DNA of 64,000 nucleotides, taken from NCBI GenBank assembly GCA_002730875.1, contig PCBI01000013.1:1-64000 (forward strand). Direction: 5' to 3'. This document shows positions 24,939 through 33,668 of this stretch, piece by piece (position 1 is the first letter of the stretch; each line of letters opens with the position of its first letter). The stretch is from Spirochaetaceae bacterium (GTDB lineage: Bacteria; Spirochaetota; Leptospiria; Leptospirales; Leptonemataceae). A program made the translations under genes and the position numbers. Under the pieces are notes generated by a model. It was not told the DNA's origin, made no database searches, and saw nothing but the letters and a program-made list of their open reading frames with translations.

Positions 24939-26672
24939 CTAACCCATGGCAGCGAAGAAGTTTCGATTTCTTTCATGGTAGAGAATGGCGGCTGCGCCGG
25001 TAGTACGGGTAAGCGCCACGTAGATCCAGTTGCGGGCCTCCGGGTCGTCGAATCTATCGATTCCCATGAGAATTACGAAGCGACTCTCCAGGCCTTTGTA
25101 TCGATCGATTTCAAGAAAGCCCACCTTTCCGGGCTGGGGCCTACCGTCTTTGATTCTTACAATTCGATGATCTCCGTAGATCTCCTTACGGTCCAGACCT
25201 TCTGTATGACTTTTCTTCGCAGGAGACAGAATCACGATTTCCTCGGGCTGATAGTGCGCTTCGCGGATGGCATGGTTCAAAGTGTAAACCAGAAGTTTCT
25301 CTGCTTCTTCCTCATTGGAATACTCGTAGGCATTCAGGTCCATAACATCGCTTAGTCTACTTTCGCTTTTCAAGCCGGCCAGTTTACGCAAAAAGGCATA
25401 CACTTTGCCCGGAGTGCGAATGTTTATATGCAGTTTCAGCTTTCGCGGCTTCTTGTCTTCCAGAAATGACAGCCCGTCGCTGATCTCTCCCAGAAGGGCC
25501 TGGCGGCTATCGTAGGCAATGAACCAGCGCCCGGATTCGAATCCGCCAGCAAGCACCATATCCAGAAAGAGTACCTGATCAATGGAAAACAAATCCTGGC
25601 CTTCATCCACTATTAGTACATCGTATTTCTGATCCCGGTAGCATTCCGCCGCTTTCTGGGGCAACGTCTCCTTAACGTAGTTTTCCCTGACGTAGGTTTG
25701 CCGGGCGGCATCTTTTTGGGACGCCGGCTCTTCTGCGCTGCCGCCCCTGTTAGATCCGGACCGCCTGAGAAATTCCGGATCCACAGGTTCAATCACCGAG
25801 TTGCAGAACCCTGCGAAGGTATACACGTCAAGGTTATCGCAATCCGCCAGCCCGTCTTTCAGGTAGGAGCTTAGATTGCTTGAGTGACACAGAAAAAGGG
25901 TTTTCTGCTTTCTATTGCTCGCCCTGCGGGCTGCCTCTCGTGCGAGTAATGTTTTTCCGGAACCGGCCACACCTTCCAGAAGCAGGCGGCCCCTTCTTTC
26001 GAAATCGGAAAGTATGCGATTCTGCTTTCGCGTAAGAGCGATTAGTTGCCTTTCCTGGCGGTCCCGGCGTTCAGAAAATGATTCCACCAGATTTAGATTC
26101 CATCGGATCACTTCGTGGATTCTCTGGCGCTGCTCTTCTGTGGTTTCCTTGATAGCAAAGCGTCCCAGAAATTCGTCCACCGCAATTTTTAGCGAACCTT
26201 CGGCGCTGCCTTTGCCAATGATGAATTGAGCATCGTCGCCAAATTCGGAGGATTCGTTCTGAAGCAGTATGGCGCCGCTTCTGTAGCTTCTTTCCGGCGC
26301 CGGCGGTTTGTTTCCATTGTGCGATTTCAGGAATTCTTGAAGTTGTGCGAGAGCGGTGTGCGCCTGATCTACCGGACCTGCGTAGTGGCGACTGACATCC
26401 TTCATCCACCGACCGGAATGCCGATCGAAGCGCTGCCAATGGCCTCCCTCTTTTCGCAGCAAACTGTTCTTTAGCTCCAGAGCGAGGATGCCCGGAGGAC
26501 CCACCAGGAGAAAATCGATCTGCCGGCGGGGCACAGCCGGCGTGGTGAGATCTATGTCGTAGTAGACGGTCCATTCGTCGCCTAACTCTGCCTTGAACCT
26601 TTCGTAGAACTCCGCCTCTCGGCTTTCTGGACGAACGTCGGCAGGCAATCGGTCGGGAAACATCAGGGCCAT
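24939..26672 (-). CDS. NERD nuclease-UvrD-like helicase
   Basis: 577 residues. The N-terminal NERD nuclease domain (about 10-160) has the Asp53...Glu66-x-Lys68 pattern in QIDFLLVG and LALELKN. A superfamily 1 helicase domain follows: Walker A GVAGSGKT at 234-241, Walker B LIVDEGQD at 353-360 and the final VALTRTTGAAAILY motif. A short Gly/Ser/Glu-rich insertion (about 304-324) interrupts the helicase. NERD-helicase fusions occur in antiphage islands and act on DNA. It is a relative of the gene at 47081-48727 in the DISARM operon. No clear ribosome site is visible at the chosen start; a second Met lies three codons later. Confidence 0.85.
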   Translation of the reverse strand: MALMFPDRLPADVRPESREAEFYERFKAELGDEWTVYYDIDLTTPAVPRRQIDFLLVGPPGILALELKNSLLRKEGGHWQRFDRHSGRWMKDVSRHYAGPVDQAHTALAQLQEFLKSHNGNKPPAPERSYRSGAILLQNESSEFGDDAQFIIGKGSAEGSLKIAVDEFLGRFAIKETTEEQRQRIHEVIRWNLNLVESFSERRDRQERQLIALTRKQNRILSDFERRGRLLLEGVAGSGKTLLAREAARRASNRKQKTLFLCHSSNLSSYLKDGLADCDNLDVYTFAGFCNSVIEPVDPEFLRRSGSNRGGSAEEPASQKDAARQTYVRENYVKETLPQKAAECYRDQKYDVLIVDEGQDLFSIDQVLFLDMVLAGGFESGRWFIAYDSRQALLGEISDGLSFLEDKKPRKLKLHINIRTPGKVYAFLRKLAGLKSESRLSDVMDLNAYEYSNEEEAEKLLVYTLNHAIREAHYQPEEIVILSPAKKSHTEGLDRKEIYGDHRIVRIKDGRPQPGKVGFLEIDRYKGLESRFVILMGIDRFDDPEARNWIYVALTRTTGAAAILYHERNRNFFAAMG

Positions 26673-26731
26673 AAGTCTATTGGACGAACTCTCCTATGAT
26701 TTGCACTCGTTTTCGGGCGCCGCGGAGACGG

Positions 26732-26800
26732 ACCAGTCCAGCATCCATCTATCGGCAGCCAGAGCGCCGGCTCGTCCAGTATCCGGCCAGCAGCCCGGGC
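26732..26800. repeat. Degenerate repeat pair upstream of the lipoprotein gene
   Basis: Two diverged copies (26732-26765 and 26771-26800) resemble the 3' end of the 76-codon gene at 27752-27982: GTCCAGCATCCATCTATCGG and GTCCAGTATCCGGCCAGC. Read on the minus strand they would encode a sequence like ALxADxWxLD. They suggest older copies of that gene's tail. Confidence 0.55.
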
Positions 26801-26965
26801 GCGGCCGTGGTCTCGATGCTACGGTTTTGCGTTTACATTCGTAGATTCCGGCGGCTTCGTAGACAGTCGGCGATGCCCGAGTAATTACCAGGAGCGGAGC
26901 CAATACCAACCGGCGAAAGCAAAAATGGCTGGTCTGCATAAATGGGAACTATAGGATGCGCCACC

Positions 26966-27586
26966 ATGCTTTCGTGCCGCTTACGAATATTCGCATTCAT
27001 CTTACTGGCATTGTGCGCCCCCATTGCCTGCGTCTCAATGGAAGGTATTGACAACCGCAGGCCCGGTGCAGGATCCAACAGCGCTCTGAATTACTATCGT
27101 AATCGGGTCATGGATCTAAGGGACATTGTCACTCTCAGTTTCACGATAGGATTGCAGGCCGGAGCCACCGTCCAGATCGGTCCCGCTGCACTGGGGGCTG
27201 CTTTTGTACCGGGCGGTGGAGGCCATGGAAGCCTGGCCAGTGAATACGGATGGAGACACGGAGAGTTTGGTGACGTCTACACCACGCTCTTTGTGCCGGG
27301 CTTTAGCCTTGATGAGCAGTCGGGAACCGTGGACGGTCGTAGCGATCTGCGCGGCAAGGATACGAACTTAACCTACCACGAAGCAAGCCAGGATGGACTT
27401 CCCGCCAATCTACGCAGACCGCATAACTATACCAGGCTTGGATTTTACCTGGGTTTCATCGGCGGCCTTACATTCGAAGTGAATCCAGGTGAGTTTTTGG
27501 ACTTCGTTCTCGGGTTGTTCACCATCGATATCTACTCTGACGACATTTACAAGAGAGATTACGCGAGTCCGACCACCAACGAATAG
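26966..27586 (+). CDS. Leptospirales-type lipoprotein, unknown
   Basis: 206 residues from the ATG at 26966; AGGA is about nine bases upstream. The signal peptide IFAFILLALCAPIAC ends in a lipobox. The mature protein begins with a Tyr-Arg-Asn motif (NYYRNRVMDLRDIVTLSF), then a Gly/Ala-rich region around TIGLQAGATVQIGPAALGAAF. I have the impression of a spirochaete lipoprotein family with this layout but cannot confirm it. It lies alone on the plus strand between minus-strand genes and is bracketed by degenerate repeats on both sides. Function unknown. Confidence 0.7.
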   Translation: MLSCRLRIFAFILLALCAPIACVSMEGIDNRRPGAGSNSALNYYRNRVMDLRDIVTLSFTIGLQAGATVQIGPAALGAAFVPGGGGHGSLASEYGWRHGEFGDVYTTLFVPGFSLDEQSGTVDGRSDLRGKDTNLTYHEASQDGLPANLRRPHNYTRLGFYLGFIGGLTFEVNPGEFLDFVLGLFTIDIYSDDIYKRDYASPTTNE

Positions 27587-27647
27587 GGCCGCGACACTCA
27601 CGGTTGCCAGCAGCTGAAACTCCGGCCCCGAAAACGGCTGCCAGCCT

Positions 27648-27784
27648 TCCGGCCAGCAGCAACCAGGGCGCCTGCGAATTGCAAAATCCATCGATCCGGA
27701 ACGGTGCCGCCGGCTAGTCCAGTATCCAGCCATCGGCTACCAGGGCATCGACTAGTCCAATATCCAGCCATCAGCTACCAGGGC
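27648..27784. repeat. Tandem copies of a gene 3' end
   Basis: A 33-bp repeat occurs at 27714-27746 and 27752-27784 with two mismatches and a 38-bp period; a diverged third copy lies at about 27648-27670. Each of the two good copies includes, on the minus strand, an ALVADGWILD-stop coding end. The second copy is the real 3' end of the 76-codon gene; the others are relics. Confidence 0.7.
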
Positions 27785-27982
27785 TTCGGCATCCGGATAC
27801 TCCACAAAATCATCCGATTCGTGAAAGCGGACAATCATCTTTCCAGAAAGCGCATCCTGCAGAGTAACGAATCCGAATCCAGGTTCCCCCTTGCGCTTTA
27901 GATGACAACGGTTCTCGTTCATGAAGCTAACCACGGACACATCCTCCAGAGTCCTTAGCGTCATTTCCTTCGGGTCTTTCAT
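27752..27982 (-). CDS. Small protein of unknown function
   Basis: 76 residues, acidic, without membrane segment. It begins MKDPKEMTLRTLEDVSVVSF and ends LVADGWILD. A very strong AAGGAGG lies six bases before the ATG, so it is a real gene. Its 3' end is repeated in tandem just downstream and in degenerate form on the other side of the lipoprotein gene. I do not recognise the family. Confidence 0.6.
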   Translation of the reverse strand: MKDPKEMTLRTLEDVSVVSFMNENRCHLKRKGEPGFGFVTLQDALSGKMIVRFHESDDFVEYPDAEALVADGWILD

Positions 27983-28076
27983 TTCTTTCCTCCTTGATAA
28001 TCGAATCTCTTCAATGGCGAGGCGTTTTCGCCTATGCTTCAGCGGGTTACTACAACGATATAGACCCTTCCTTCCA

Positions 28077-29093
28077 TCAATGGTCTGCTCCTTTCTGGGT
28101 CTTCTCGCTTCGAATCTGATGTTTCATCAGCGCCAGACTGCTTCGAATTCGACTGGCGGTAAGCCCGTCCGGCTGCCAGGACAGGCAGTGCAAGGAGCCG
28201 CCCAGGATTGCCGGGGCGATGGCATCCACAGATACAATGGCGCGATCCGTAACGTCTCTTAGAGTAGCCCAGGCTCTTTCGTCAGAACCAAGGCCGTAGT
28301 TTGGCAGAAAAACAGTTTTCTCAGTTACAATGCAATTGGCGTACAAACCAACGGCCCCTGTGACGACTGGACTAGTAAAGACAGTCTGCCGAACTTCGGG
28401 CAACGCTTCTTTGAGATGTTCGCTAATGCGCACAATCCGGCTTCTGGAGTCGGCAGGCGCCATGCCCTGAGGACATACATCCTGAATGAACAAATGATCC
28501 GTGTCCAGAAATTGAAAGCAACCGTCGATGTGTCCCGTTACATCCCCGGGCTCGGCGATGACGACCAGCCTGTCCAGGTCCAATTGCTCCTTCACCAGAT
28601 CCAGGTTAGTCCTGCCCCGACCGTTATCCTTGCAAAAACGATGGGATAGCAATCCTATTCTGGAACCGCGGCCGCCTCTGTTGTATAGAAAGCTTCCTCC
28701 ATCCAAAACCAAGTCGGAGCGATGTGCGCTCTCTATACCGCAGGACTTGAAGAAGTTTCGCAATCCCACCTGAGTGACCGCCCCGTATCGCACGGCCCGG
28801 CTCGTCCGGCCATCCTCCGCCGCATACCAGGGTCGGTAGCGAAACTCGCAGGTCCTGCCTCCCACAATGGGCGCATAATCCCTTAGCCAGATATCTCCGG
28901 CAGGAAACGGGATAATGCAACCTTCCGGGATTTCCTTACGCAAATACCCGGCGGCGGCGCCGTGCGCAAAGACGTAGATTTCCTCATCGTGGGCGAGAGC
29001 CGCGCGAATCAGAGCAATGATGGTGTCCAGTATGGCTTGCCGGCAATGGCGATAATAGCTATCGGCGGGGTCCGGCGCTGCAAGTACGATCAT
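28077..29093 (-). CDS. Agmatine deiminase family protein
   Basis: 338 residues. It shows the guanidino-group-modifying (PAD) fold motifs: DIWLRDYAP near residue 67, TGHIDGCFQF with the catalytic His near 195, and GGSLHCLSW with the catalytic Cys near 306. Such enzymes release ammonia from agmatine (to N-carbamoylputrescine) or from peptidyl-arginine. The length is typical of agmatine deiminases, but the pattern does not let me choose between agmatine and another guanidino substrate. The start lacks a strong ribosome site. Confidence 0.85.
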   Translation of the reverse strand: MIVLAAPDPADSYYRHCRQAILDTIIALIRAALAHDEEIYVFAHGAAAGYLRKEIPEGCIIPFPAGDIWLRDYAPIVGGRTCEFRYRPWYAAEDGRTSRAVRYGAVTQVGLRNFFKSCGIESAHRSDLVLDGGSFLYNRGGRGSRIGLLSHRFCKDNGRGRTNLDLVKEQLDLDRLVVIAEPGDVTGHIDGCFQFLDTDHLFIQDVCPQGMAPADSRSRIVRISEHLKEALPEVRQTVFTSPVVTGAVGLYANCIVTEKTVFLPNYGLGSDERAWATLRDVTDRAIVSVDAIAPAILGGSLHCLSWQPDGLTASRIRSSLALMKHQIRSEKTQKGADH

Positions 29094-29281
29094 GCAGCTA
29101 GATTAGCATGGGCGCGAATGTATTGGAGTCGGTTCAGGCGACTCCGGTTGGATTTTTTCAGACTCACTCAATCGGAAGTTTTTGGCCAGAGATTTCCAAA
29201 TGACACGGAAAACAACGCCATCGGAGTCCGGGGATTGCCATGGCTCATCCATCGAATTCCTGAAAAACATTCAGAGCCGAT

Positions 29282-30388
29282 CTACAGAACCAGGTCCGGA
29301 TTCGATTGCCTTAGCTCTTCTACTCGCTTTCTAAAAGCACAGAGCAAGGGAAACTTTTCCTGCTCGCATTCCCGGGGAAGCGAATTGGATCCTTCTATGG
29401 CATTCGGTTGCAGGCTTTCTTCTTCCAGAAGCTGAATAAACTTGCCGTATTCGAAAAGTAGCGCCAGCATTGATCTCCAGTCGTCGTCCACAATGTCCAG
29501 AACGTAGCTGGTGGGACTTTCCTTTTCTACCAGAGTCCACTCCTTTCTATGCGATTGCGAAAAGTGGTTAAATGTGTAACCGGTCATGCGAAACCGATAC
29601 CGGCGAAGAGGCCGCAGGAAACGGTACTCCGGATCCTTTTTGTAGGACTCATAGTCGAATGGCTCCCGTCCAGCCTGGCCGGCCATGGCTTTGAAAGCTT
29701 CTGTCCAGAAGTGGCTCTTGAGAGAAACAATGGAGCTGATGGGAAACTGTTTGATCCGATTGTCTTTCTTATCCCTTGCAACTAGATCCAGGTAAGGAGA
29801 GCGATGCACCACAGAGAGAGGAACAAGCCGCCGGTCGGTCACCTCCCGACTCATAACAGGCCTGTAGCGCAGATCCAACGGTATTCCCATCCTGGCGGCC
29901 GCGTGAAAAACTATGATATAGTACAGCGCAAGCAGCCCCGGCGCTCGCCGAAATTCAGGATCTTCGCCGGGGCCCTCTTCCTGCAAATTCGTAAGAAGCA
30001 AACAAAGCGCATCGTCACAGAATACGCGTAACCTGGTATTCAGATAGTACCCTGTGAGCACTCGCAGACGCTGAAGTTGCACGGCAGGATCAGAACTGAA
30101 AAAATCCACATACTTGCTTTGAAAATCGAACTGAATCTGGAAGGTTTCTGCCAGGGCACTTCGGTAGCCCTTTATGGAGGTTTCGGAGATGGACTTTTCG
30201 GGCAGTTCACTCAGCGGCAGATCTGGGTGTTCATGGGCCTTCCAGGTAAACACGGCCAGATCCAGAAGATCACTCATAGAGGCGCTTTTCGAGCCCGGCC
30301 GGTGAATAAAGTGATACCAGCCAATTACTGTGTACTCAATGGCCAGTAGTAACTGTTGCTGAAAATCAATTCTGGAGCTTTCTACCAT
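29282..30388 (-). CDS. WYL-domain transcription regulator
   Basis: 368 residues from the ATG at 30388. The frame stays open further upstream but those 32 residues are not protein-like. The central region (LRYRPVMSREVTDRRLVPLSVVHRSPYLDLVARDKKDNRIKQFPI, shown by its blocks DRRLVPLSVVHR, LDLVARD and IKQFPISSI) matches the WYL ligand-sensing domain. The C-terminal part (FRMTGYTFNHF, EYGKFIQLLEEES) fits the WCX extension that follows WYL domains. WYL regulators commonly control phage-defence loci. It lies next to the double AAA+ gene and could regulate it or the island; no operator could be assigned. Confidence 0.7.
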   Translation of the reverse strand: MVESSRIDFQQQLLLAIEYTVIGWYHFIHRPGSKSASMSDLLDLAVFTWKAHEHPDLPLSELPEKSISETSIKGYRSALAETFQIQFDFQSKYVDFFSSDPAVQLQRLRVLTGYYLNTRLRVFCDDALCLLLTNLQEEGPGEDPEFRRAPGLLALYYIIVFHAAARMGIPLDLRYRPVMSREVTDRRLVPLSVVHRSPYLDLVARDKKDNRIKQFPISSIVSLKSHFWTEAFKAMAGQAGREPFDYESYKKDPEYRFLRPLRRYRFRMTGYTFNHFSQSHRKEWTLVEKESPTSYVLDIVDDDWRSMLALLFEYGKFIQLLEEESLQPNAIEGSNSLPRECEQEKFPLLCAFRKRVEELRQSNPDLVL

Positions 30389-30490
30389 GCTGTAAGATGA
30401 TCCGGGCGGGCATACGGTCAAGCGTGTGCAGACTTTCGGGCGCCGGGTGTCCGAAAAAACCAGAGCCCCCAATACGCATCGCACGACTTG

Positions 30491-30754
30491 CTACGAAGGC
30501 CAATCCACACGTACGATTAATCCTAAAACCGGAAAATGGATTAGCGTATCTGTTACCGGTTCGCCGGTGGACTGCTGCACTGCCTCGCGATATACCTTGA
30601 GTTGCGGCAAATACTCCCGGGCCTTCTTCAAGGGATCCCGGCCGGCGTAGCTCTTGTGGTCCAGAACTATGTAGCCGCTTTCCGTCTTTATCAGGGTATC
30701 GATCCAGCCCTGGATTGGCTGGAACCCGCAACGTAAAGTCACCGGGCCGAGTTC
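30491..30754 (-). pseudogene. Remnant of an AddA/RecB-type nuclease C-terminus
   Basis: About 88 codons with no start and no helicase part. The sequence matches, block by block, the C-terminal nuclease domain of the AddA-like protein at 37611-40880: QGWIDTLI / QGWIDLLI, VLDHKSYAG / VIDHKSYSG, and the ending TLIHFPVLGLIVRV / TLIHFPLLGKVYRV. The PD-(D/E)xK residues Asp and Asp-x-Lys are kept. The rest of the gene is missing; a tandem repeat begins exactly at its upstream end. Confidence 0.75.
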
Positions 30755-30990
30755 GTATAATAGCCGTCTGGCCGGTTTAACCCGAACTCCGCCAGCCTGG
30801 GGCCAGCCGGCCGAGGTTCGCATAGCAGCAACCCGCGCGCCTTAACCCGAACCCCGCCCCACCGCGGCTCGAGCCGAGTTCGTATAACACTCCGCCCACC
30901 GCCGTAACTCGAACCCGCTGGCCTGGGGCTCGCCGCGCCGCGTTCGCATAACATCAGACCCCGCGCCTTTACCCGAACCCCGCCGTTTCC
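30746..30990. repeat. Four tandem ~64-bp repeats with GTTCG-NNTAA cores
   Basis: Core motifs GTTCGTATAA, GTTCGCATAG, GTTCGTATAA and GTTCGCATAA start at 30751, 30816, 30878 and 30942, a period of 62-65 bp. Two types alternate. Each unit also has a conserved (T)AACCCGAAC block and CGAAC/GTTCG arms that can form inverted repeats of about 40 bases. The array starts just upstream of the AddA remnant and ends before the AAA+ gene. Confidence 0.7.
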
Positions 30991-30999
30991 TCTTGACTC

Positions 31000-33198
31000 T
31001 CATCGAAACCCGATAGGACCGGAGTCGCTCCTGCGCAACTTCACTTCTTTTCGCAAAGCGTCTGCAATTTCGCCGGGTTTCAGTGACTGAGCGGTGCGAC
31101 TCTCCAGATTCTCGAAAACAACGGCAAAGTCCGAGGGAGTCACCCCTTTTAGAGCCGTAATAGACTCCTTTTCTTCCGGTTTTATCTTCGCGCGGGGATA
31201 GTAATGACGAAAATAAGCCTGAAACATCTTCCAGGAGTTGTCCGCACTCAGCGGTCGAAACTCTACCTTTTGGCGAAAGCGTCGGATGGCCGCCGGATCC
31301 ATATCGTCTATGCGATTGCTTGTGCAGGCAAGTACTCCGGTGAAGCTCTCCATGGCGTCCAGGAATTCGTTTACCATGGTGGTTTCCCAGCTTCGATGGG
31401 CTCGGGATCGATCCATCAAAAAGGAATCTACTTCATCGATAATCAAAATGGCCCGGGCAGACTCGGCCTTCTCGAAAGCTTCACGGATCTGGCGCTCCGA
31501 CATCCCTACGAAAGGGCTCAGAAGCGAAGAGGCTCTGTGCACATGGACCTCCACTGCGATTTCGTCGGACATTTTCTGGATCCACTTTGTCTTGCCGGTT
31601 CCCGGAGGGCCGTAGAAAAGCAAATGCTGCCCCCGGTCCGATTCTGAGTTCAGATGATTCTCTATTGAAGACTTCAAAGCGGACAGATCGACGCTGGCTT
31701 CCAGAAACTCGGGAAAGAATGGCTCATTATTCTGTGCCCGAATTTTCGGGGACTTGCCGTGGAGCACCCGGCTTCGAGATTTTAGAAGCTCCTCCAGACG
31801 ACTTCGAAATCGCTTGCCCCTGGGACGTTTTCGCATGGCCTTAAGATAGGACAGGCTACCATGTATTCCGGCTGCATTCACGGGAAAATTCTGAGCCAGT
31901 AGACGAATGTAGTCGTCGTCAAACTCCCGAGCCAGCGGATGCCCTTCCAGGATGGTTCTCCACAGCTTGAGTCGCTGACTTCCGGAAAGCGGCTGAAAAG
32001 GCACGCTGTAGTGAAAGCGCCGTCGCACCGACTCCGGAATCGCTCTTTTGTCGTTCGTAATCCAAATGGTGGTGACCTGATTACGCTCCAGAAACTGATT
32101 TAGCCAGGCCTTTTCGTGGTTCTTGTCGCCGGCAGTCATGGGCGCGAAGAAAAAGAATCCGGGCGAAACGTTGAGAAGGGCATCCGCTTCATCCACGCAA
32201 ATGATGACGTTTCCCTGGTGCATCTTTACGGCCCGCTCCAGAGCCAATCTGCGTTTGAGAACTTCGCCTTCGGGGGCCGGGTTCACAAATATTAGTTCCC
32301 GTCCTGAATTGTGAGCCAGGGCCCTGGCAAGTTCTGTCTTTCCCGTGCCGGCGGAACCGTAGAACAGAATCTGAGACGGGACTCCATCATCCAGAATGGA
32401 AAGCAACGTTTCAAGTTCAGAGTTTCGCACGCTGAACGAATCCAGTGCGAAGGTCGAACCAGAATCTTTCTCTAGAAGCTTTTCCCAGGAGGATGCCTTT
32501 CCCGGGTATTCCAAATCGTGGCGAAACTGCTGATTGATTTCAAAAGCTGATGAGTAACGGTTTCGGGGCTCTACCAACTCGAAGCTGAGCAGTGGACTCT
32601 GATCGCTCAACAGTTCCCTGACGGAGGATGGATGGACACCGGTCAATCGGGACAGCAATTCTATGTTGAACTGGGAATCGTCGCTCACTGTACGCTCGTC
32701 GAATAACGGCAGGGTCCAGCAATAGAGGGCATGCAGTATCCTGTGCCCCTCATCGTCCAGGCCCACAAGTTCGATTACCTCGGCCAGCCTTTCTTCGATG
32801 TATGCAGGCAGCCGATGATGATTCTGACCGGGCGCCGGATCGCTCTTGCGAAATAGATCCAGATAGACTTGCCGAATCTGGCGGCTGAGATTGGGCGATT
32901 CCAGAATGTACTGCAGATACCCCTCGAGATTATTGGGCCCGTAGGTGAAATCCTCGGTGGCCTCATCCGGAAGTAGTCGATGCACATGCTCTCCCAGTTC
33001 CTCGAACAATGGATTGGGCAGAATTTCTGCGAAGGCGCTAAGCCAGTCCGAATTCAAAGGACCGGACTCCAGCAATCGCTGGATGTAGTAGTAATAGACA
33101 GGAACGTACACGGACACGCTGTGCATTTCCGCGTTGCGATTCAGGCCCGTTCTTCGTTCGAAACGGCGTCGCTTTCGGGATGATCTTCGATTTGGCAT
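31000..33198 (-). CDS. Double AAA+ ATPase
   Basis: 732 residues. After an N-terminal part of about 250 residues (strongly basic first 20 residues, and a helical region with a possible winged helix near 180-225) come two AAA+ modules. The first has Walker A GSAGTGKT at 281-288 and Walker B ICVDEADA at 333-340. The second has GPPGTGKT at 530-537, IIDEVDSF at 586-593 and a likely arginine finger in PAAIRRFRQKVEF. The layout resembles p97/FtsH-type unfoldases but no protease domain is seen. The target is unknown. It sits in a defence island beside a WYL regulator. Confidence 0.88.
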   Translation of the reverse strand: MPNRRSSRKRRRFERRTGLNRNAEMHSVSVYVPVYYYYIQRLLESGPLNSDWLSAFAEILPNPLFEELGEHVHRLLPDEATEDFTYGPNNLEGYLQYILESPNLSRQIRQVYLDLFRKSDPAPGQNHHRLPAYIEERLAEVIELVGLDDEGHRILHALYCWTLPLFDERTVSDDSQFNIELLSRLTGVHPSSVRELLSDQSPLLSFELVEPRNRYSSAFEINQQFRHDLEYPGKASSWEKLLEKDSGSTFALDSFSVRNSELETLLSILDDGVPSQILFYGSAGTGKTELARALAHNSGRELIFVNPAPEGEVLKRRLALERAVKMHQGNVIICVDEADALLNVSPGFFFFAPMTAGDKNHEKAWLNQFLERNQVTTIWITNDKRAIPESVRRRFHYSVPFQPLSGSQRLKLWRTILEGHPLAREFDDDYIRLLAQNFPVNAAGIHGSLSYLKAMRKRPRGKRFRSRLEELLKSRSRVLHGKSPKIRAQNNEPFFPEFLEASVDLSALKSSIENHLNSESDRGQHLLFYGPPGTGKTKWIQKMSDEIAVEVHVHRASSLLSPFVGMSERQIREAFEKAESARAILIIDEVDSFLMDRSRAHRSWETTMVNEFLDAMESFTGVLACTSNRIDDMDPAAIRRFRQKVEFRPLSADNSWKMFQAYFRHYYPRAKIKPEEKESITALKGVTPSDFAVVFENLESRTAQSLKPGEIADALRKEVKLRRSDSGPIGFR

Positions 33199-33312
33199 AC
33201 CCCCATCTTAGAGGATAATGGCAAAGTTTTGAGTCAGCTGAACCGACCTGGATGGATTTTTTGGCGATATGCGATACCAGGGGCCGGATCGATTTTCCGG
33301 GTCGCCTTCGCA

Positions 33313-33663
33313 TCACAGCCATCGCTGAGCCAGTTGCCAGCAAACCGGAAGCAGGATAGACAGGGACGCAACCGCTCCAAAGGCCAGCGCAGCGGTCCAG
33401 CGGGTATTACGACGCATTTCCACCGACAGACCCAGAATTTCAGAGCGCATATCCGCAGAAAGAGTCAGGATATCCGATCGCATTTCCCCCATTTCAGCGC
33501 GCAACGCGCGCATCTCGTTACGAAGTTCTGTGCGTAGCTCGGACATCTCCCCTTCCAGACGAGCCCGGCCGTCCCGGTATTCCTCCCGGGCCTGCTCCAA
33601 AAGCCTTTCGTTTAGATCTGTGCGGTTTTCCAGGAAAGTAACCCTCGTTTGTAATGATGCCAT
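33313..33663 (-). CDS. Coiled-coil protein with C-terminal membrane anchor
   Basis: 116 residues. Residues 1-85 form an uninterrupted coiled coil (many ELR/EMR heptads such as EMSELRTELRNEMRALRAEM). A single transmembrane segment follows near the C-terminus (AALAFGAVASLSILLPVC). This shape fits DUF1640-like membrane-tethered coiled-coil proteins. It starts five bases after the stop of a small upstream gene, so the two look like an operon. Function unknown. Confidence 0.65.
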   Translation of the reverse strand: MASLQTRVTFLENRTDLNERLLEQAREEYRDGRARLEGEMSELRTELRNEMRALRAEMGEMRSDILTLSADMRSEILGLSVEMRRNTRWTAALAFGAVASLSILLPVCWQLAQRWL

Positions 33664-33668
33664 ACTTT

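Noticed and set aside
30746..30990. Integron attC array
   Set aside because: Only one unit has a core resembling GTTRRRY; the others break the consensus and there is no integrase in the window. I keep it as an unexplained repeat.
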